Notes under the pieces: model-generated
Seen by the model: only the letters and a program-made list of their open reading frames with translations
What the model was told of the DNA's origin: nothing
Databases searched by the model: none
DNA from: Flavobacteriales bacterium UBA2426
Lineage (GTDB): Bacteria > Bacteroidota > Bacteroidia > Flavobacteriales_F > PHOS-HE28
Direction of reading: 5' to 3'
Assembly (NCBI GenBank): GCA_002342985.1
Contig: DDRC01000165.1
Coordinates: 6,123 to 12,978 of the forward strand
DNA: 6,856 nt
Translations under genes and position numbers: made by a program
Shown here: positions 5,312 through 6,856 of the stretch, one piece after another
Position numbering within the stretch: position 1 is the first letter of the stretch
Layout: each line of letters starts with the position of its first letter

Positions 5312-5351
5312 CTGTTGACCCAGTGGCCCACCCCTGTTGAAAACGGCCCAC
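5312..5351 (+). repeat. Two-unit tandem repeat upstream of lon
   Basis: ctgttga-N6-ggcccac (5312-5331) is followed by ctgttga-N4-ggcccac (5334-5351), starting 22 bp apart. It lies 23 bp before the -7 element of lon. It could be a binding site for a regulator of lon. The surrounding gap 5232-5407 otherwise holds only a weak ggcgc/gcgcc stem (5240-5264) that might end ruvX transcription. Confidence 0.45.
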
Positions 5352-5373
5352 GCATGCCGCGGCGCAGGGGAGG

Positions 5374-5381
5374 TAACTTTG
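5374..5381 (+). promoter_or_regulatory. Bacteroidota -7 element of the lon promoter
   Basis: taactttg is an exact match to TAnnTTTG, 26 bp before the lon ATG, giving a leader of roughly 20 bases. No TTTG-type -33 box stands at the usual distance; the upstream tandem repeat may take over activation. It is the best promoter candidate in the window. Confidence 0.5.
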
Positions 5382-5407
5382 AACCTTCCACTGTGACCCG
5401 ATCGTCG

Positions 5408-6856
5408 ATGAACGACCTCCTCCATAGCAGCCCCGACCTTTTCAGCAGCGAAGCGCTCGAGAACGAGACCGAACTCATCCCGCTCATCACCGCCGAGGAC
5501 GAGGAGCAGATGAATGCGGAGTCGACCCCGCCCGAGCTGCCCATCCTGCCCTTGCGCAATACGGTGCTCTTCCCCGGCGTGGTCATCCCCATCACGGTGG
5601 GGCGCGACCGCAGTATCCGGCTCATCCAGGACGTGTACCGCGGCAACCGCACCCTGGGCGTGGTGAGCCAGAAGGACAGCCAGATCGAGGAGCCGAGGCC
5701 GGAGGACCTGAACAAGGTGGGCACCATCGCGCAGATCATCCGCATGCTGCGCATGCCCGACGGCAGCACCACCGCCATCATCCAGGGCAAGAAGCGCTTC
5801 GAAGTGCTGGAGATGGTGAAGGTCGACCCCTACTACACGGCACGCGTGAAGGAGTTCGAGGAGATCCGGCCGGCCAAGGACGACAAGAGCTTCCAGGCGC
5901 TGGTGAGCTCGCTCAAGGACCTCTCCCTCGAGATCATCAAGCAGAGCCCGCACATCCCCACCGAGGCGCAGTTCGCCATCAAGAACATCGACTCGCCTTC
6001 CTTCCTGGTGAACTTCATCAGCAGCAACATGCAGGCCGAGGTGGCCGAGAAGCAGAAGATGCTGGAGGTGGCCGACCTGCGCGAGCGCGCCTCCATGCTG
6101 CTTGCGCACCTCACCAAGGAGCTGCAGATGCTGCAGATGAAGAACGAGATCCAGAGCAAGGTGCGCACCGAGGTGGACCGCCAGCAGCGCGAGTACTTCC
6201 TGCACCAGCAGATGAAGACCATCCAGGACGAGCTGGGCGGCAACCCCATCGAGATGGAGCTGGAGGAGATGCGCGCCAAGGCGGCGCGCAAGAAGTGGGG
6301 CAAGAAGGTTGGCGAGACCTTCGAGAAGGAGCTCGCCAAGCTCCAGCGCATGAACCCCGCCGGCGCCGAGTTCAGCGTGCAGTACAACTACGTGCAGCTG
6401 CTGCTCGAGCTGCCGTGGAACGAATACAGCAAGGACAATTTCGACCTCAGGCATGCCCAGAAGGTGCTGGACCGCGACCACTTCGGGCTGGAGAAGGTGA
6501 AGGAGCGCATCATCGAGCACCTCGCCGTGCTGAAGCTCAAGGGCGATATGAAGGCGCCGATCATCTGCCTCTACGGTCCTCCCGGCGTGGGCAAGACCAG
6601 CCTGGGCAAGAGCATCGCCGAGGCGCTCGGCCGCAAGTACGTGCGCATGAGCCTGGGCGGCCTGCACGACGAGGCCGAGATCCGCGGCCATCGCAAGACC
6701 TACATCGGGGCTATGCCCGGCCGCCTCATCCAGAGCATGAAGAAGGCCGGCACCAGCAACCCCCTCTTCGTGCTCGACGAGATCGACAAGGTGGGGCGCA
6801 GCCACCAGGGCGACCCCGCCAGCGCGCTGCTGGAGGTGCTCGACCCCGAGCAGAAC
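5408..6856 (+). CDS. lon: ATP-dependent protease Lon, N-terminal 483 residues, truncated by window edge
   Basis: Cytoplasmic hexameric AAA+ serine protease that degrades misfolded and regulatory proteins. The ATG at 5408 is preferred; an in-frame GTG at 5393 lies five codons upstream. An acidic Bacteroidota-type leader (1-42, ELIPLITAEDEEQ) precedes the LON substrate-binding domain (about 43-240), opening LPILPLRNTVLFPGVVIPI. A long charged helical/coiled region (about 210-320) includes REYFLHQQMKTIQDELGG (261-278). ELPWNEYSKDNFDL (334-347) leads into the AAA+ module. Walker A is GPPGVGKT (390-397), followed by MSLGGLHDEAEIRGHRKTYIGAMPG (414-438). Walker B is LFVLDE (453-458), then IDK and DPASALLEVLDPEQN. 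The sensor region and the protease domain with its Ser-Lys dyad lie beyond the window. A 525-codon frame on the opposite strand is a shadow. Confidence 0.96.
   Translation, partial: MNDLLHSSPDLFSSEALENETELIPLITAEDEEQMNAESTPPELPILPLRNTVLFPGVVIPITVGRDRSIRLIQDVYRGNRTLGVVSQKDSQIEEPRPEDLNKVGTIAQIIRMLRMPDGSTTAIIQGKKRFEVLEMVKVDPYYTARVKEFEEIRPAKDDKSFQALVSSLKDLSLEIIKQSPHIPTEAQFAIKNIDSPSFLVNFISSNMQAEVAEKQKMLEVADLRERASMLLAHLTKELQMLQMKNEIQSKVRTEVDRQQREYFLHQQMKTIQDELGGNPIEMELEEMRAKAARKKWGKKVGETFEKELAKLQRMNPAGAEFSVQYNYVQLLLELPWNEYSKDNFDLRHAQKVLDRDHFGLEKVKERIIEHLAVLKLKGDMKAPIICLYGPPGVGKTSLGKSIAEALGRKYVRMSLGGLHDEAEIRGHRKTYIGAMPGRLIQSMKKAGTSNPLFVLDEIDKVGRSHQGDPASALLEVLDPEQN

Noticed and set aside
5228..6805. 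525-codon open frame on the minus strand opposite lon
   Set aside because: The plus strand encodes Lon with Walker A and B in place; the antisense frame is low-complexity His/Leu/Ala-rich shadow sequence.

Overview
The window looks like a GC-rich member of the Bacteroidota, most likely Flavobacteriales-like. Four things suggest this: the Bacteroidota-type Lon N-terminus, the absence of Shine-Dalgarno sequences before the starts, TAnnTTTG-like -7 elements before lon and (imperfectly) dapD and lpdA, and the flavobacterial style of the IS200-like transposase. The lineage is inferred from sequence style, not from a database search.

Left part (1-3087, all minus strand): a 3'-truncated asparagine synthetase B gene (asnB, GTG start at 753), a strong 18-bp hairpin, a complete dihydrolipoyl dehydrogenase (lpdA) and a complete tetrahydrodipicolinate N-succinyltransferase (dapD). 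These are ordinary housekeeping genes of amino-acid and central carbon metabolism. A 68-bp divergent promoter region separates dapD from ruvX on the plus strand.

Middle part (3156-5231) is the unusual region. It holds two ruvX/yqgF genes in direct orientation. They are identical over 194 bp at the 5' end but clearly diverged over the 3' half. Between them lie two copies of a small mobile element read on the minus strand. Copy 1 (4122-4823) carries a REP-associated tyrosine transposase (RAYT, Y1/HUH family). Copy 2 (about 3763-4121) carries an internally deleted remnant in which the first 8 codons are fused in frame to the last 10. Both copies share a 5' flank of about 155 bp ending at exactly the same bases (aggtata). 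Each flank holds a REP-like imperfect hairpin, and a third hairpin in the opposite orientation follows the remnant gene. Copy 1 lacks its own 3' end: its ORF runs into copy 2 and gains about 58 unrelated residues. Copy 1's 5' end abuts the second ruvX, whose start codon and first codons come from element sequence.

Right part (5232-6856): a 176-bp leader with a tandem CTGTTGA...GGCCCAC repeat and a TAnnTTTG element, followed by lon. The window ends in the Lon AAA+ module just after Walker B.

No rRNA, tRNA or CRISPR array was seen. The housekeeping genes share no single pathway. The main interest is the element-driven remodelling of the ruvX locus, or, alternatively, a strain-mixture assembly join at the 194-bp identical block.
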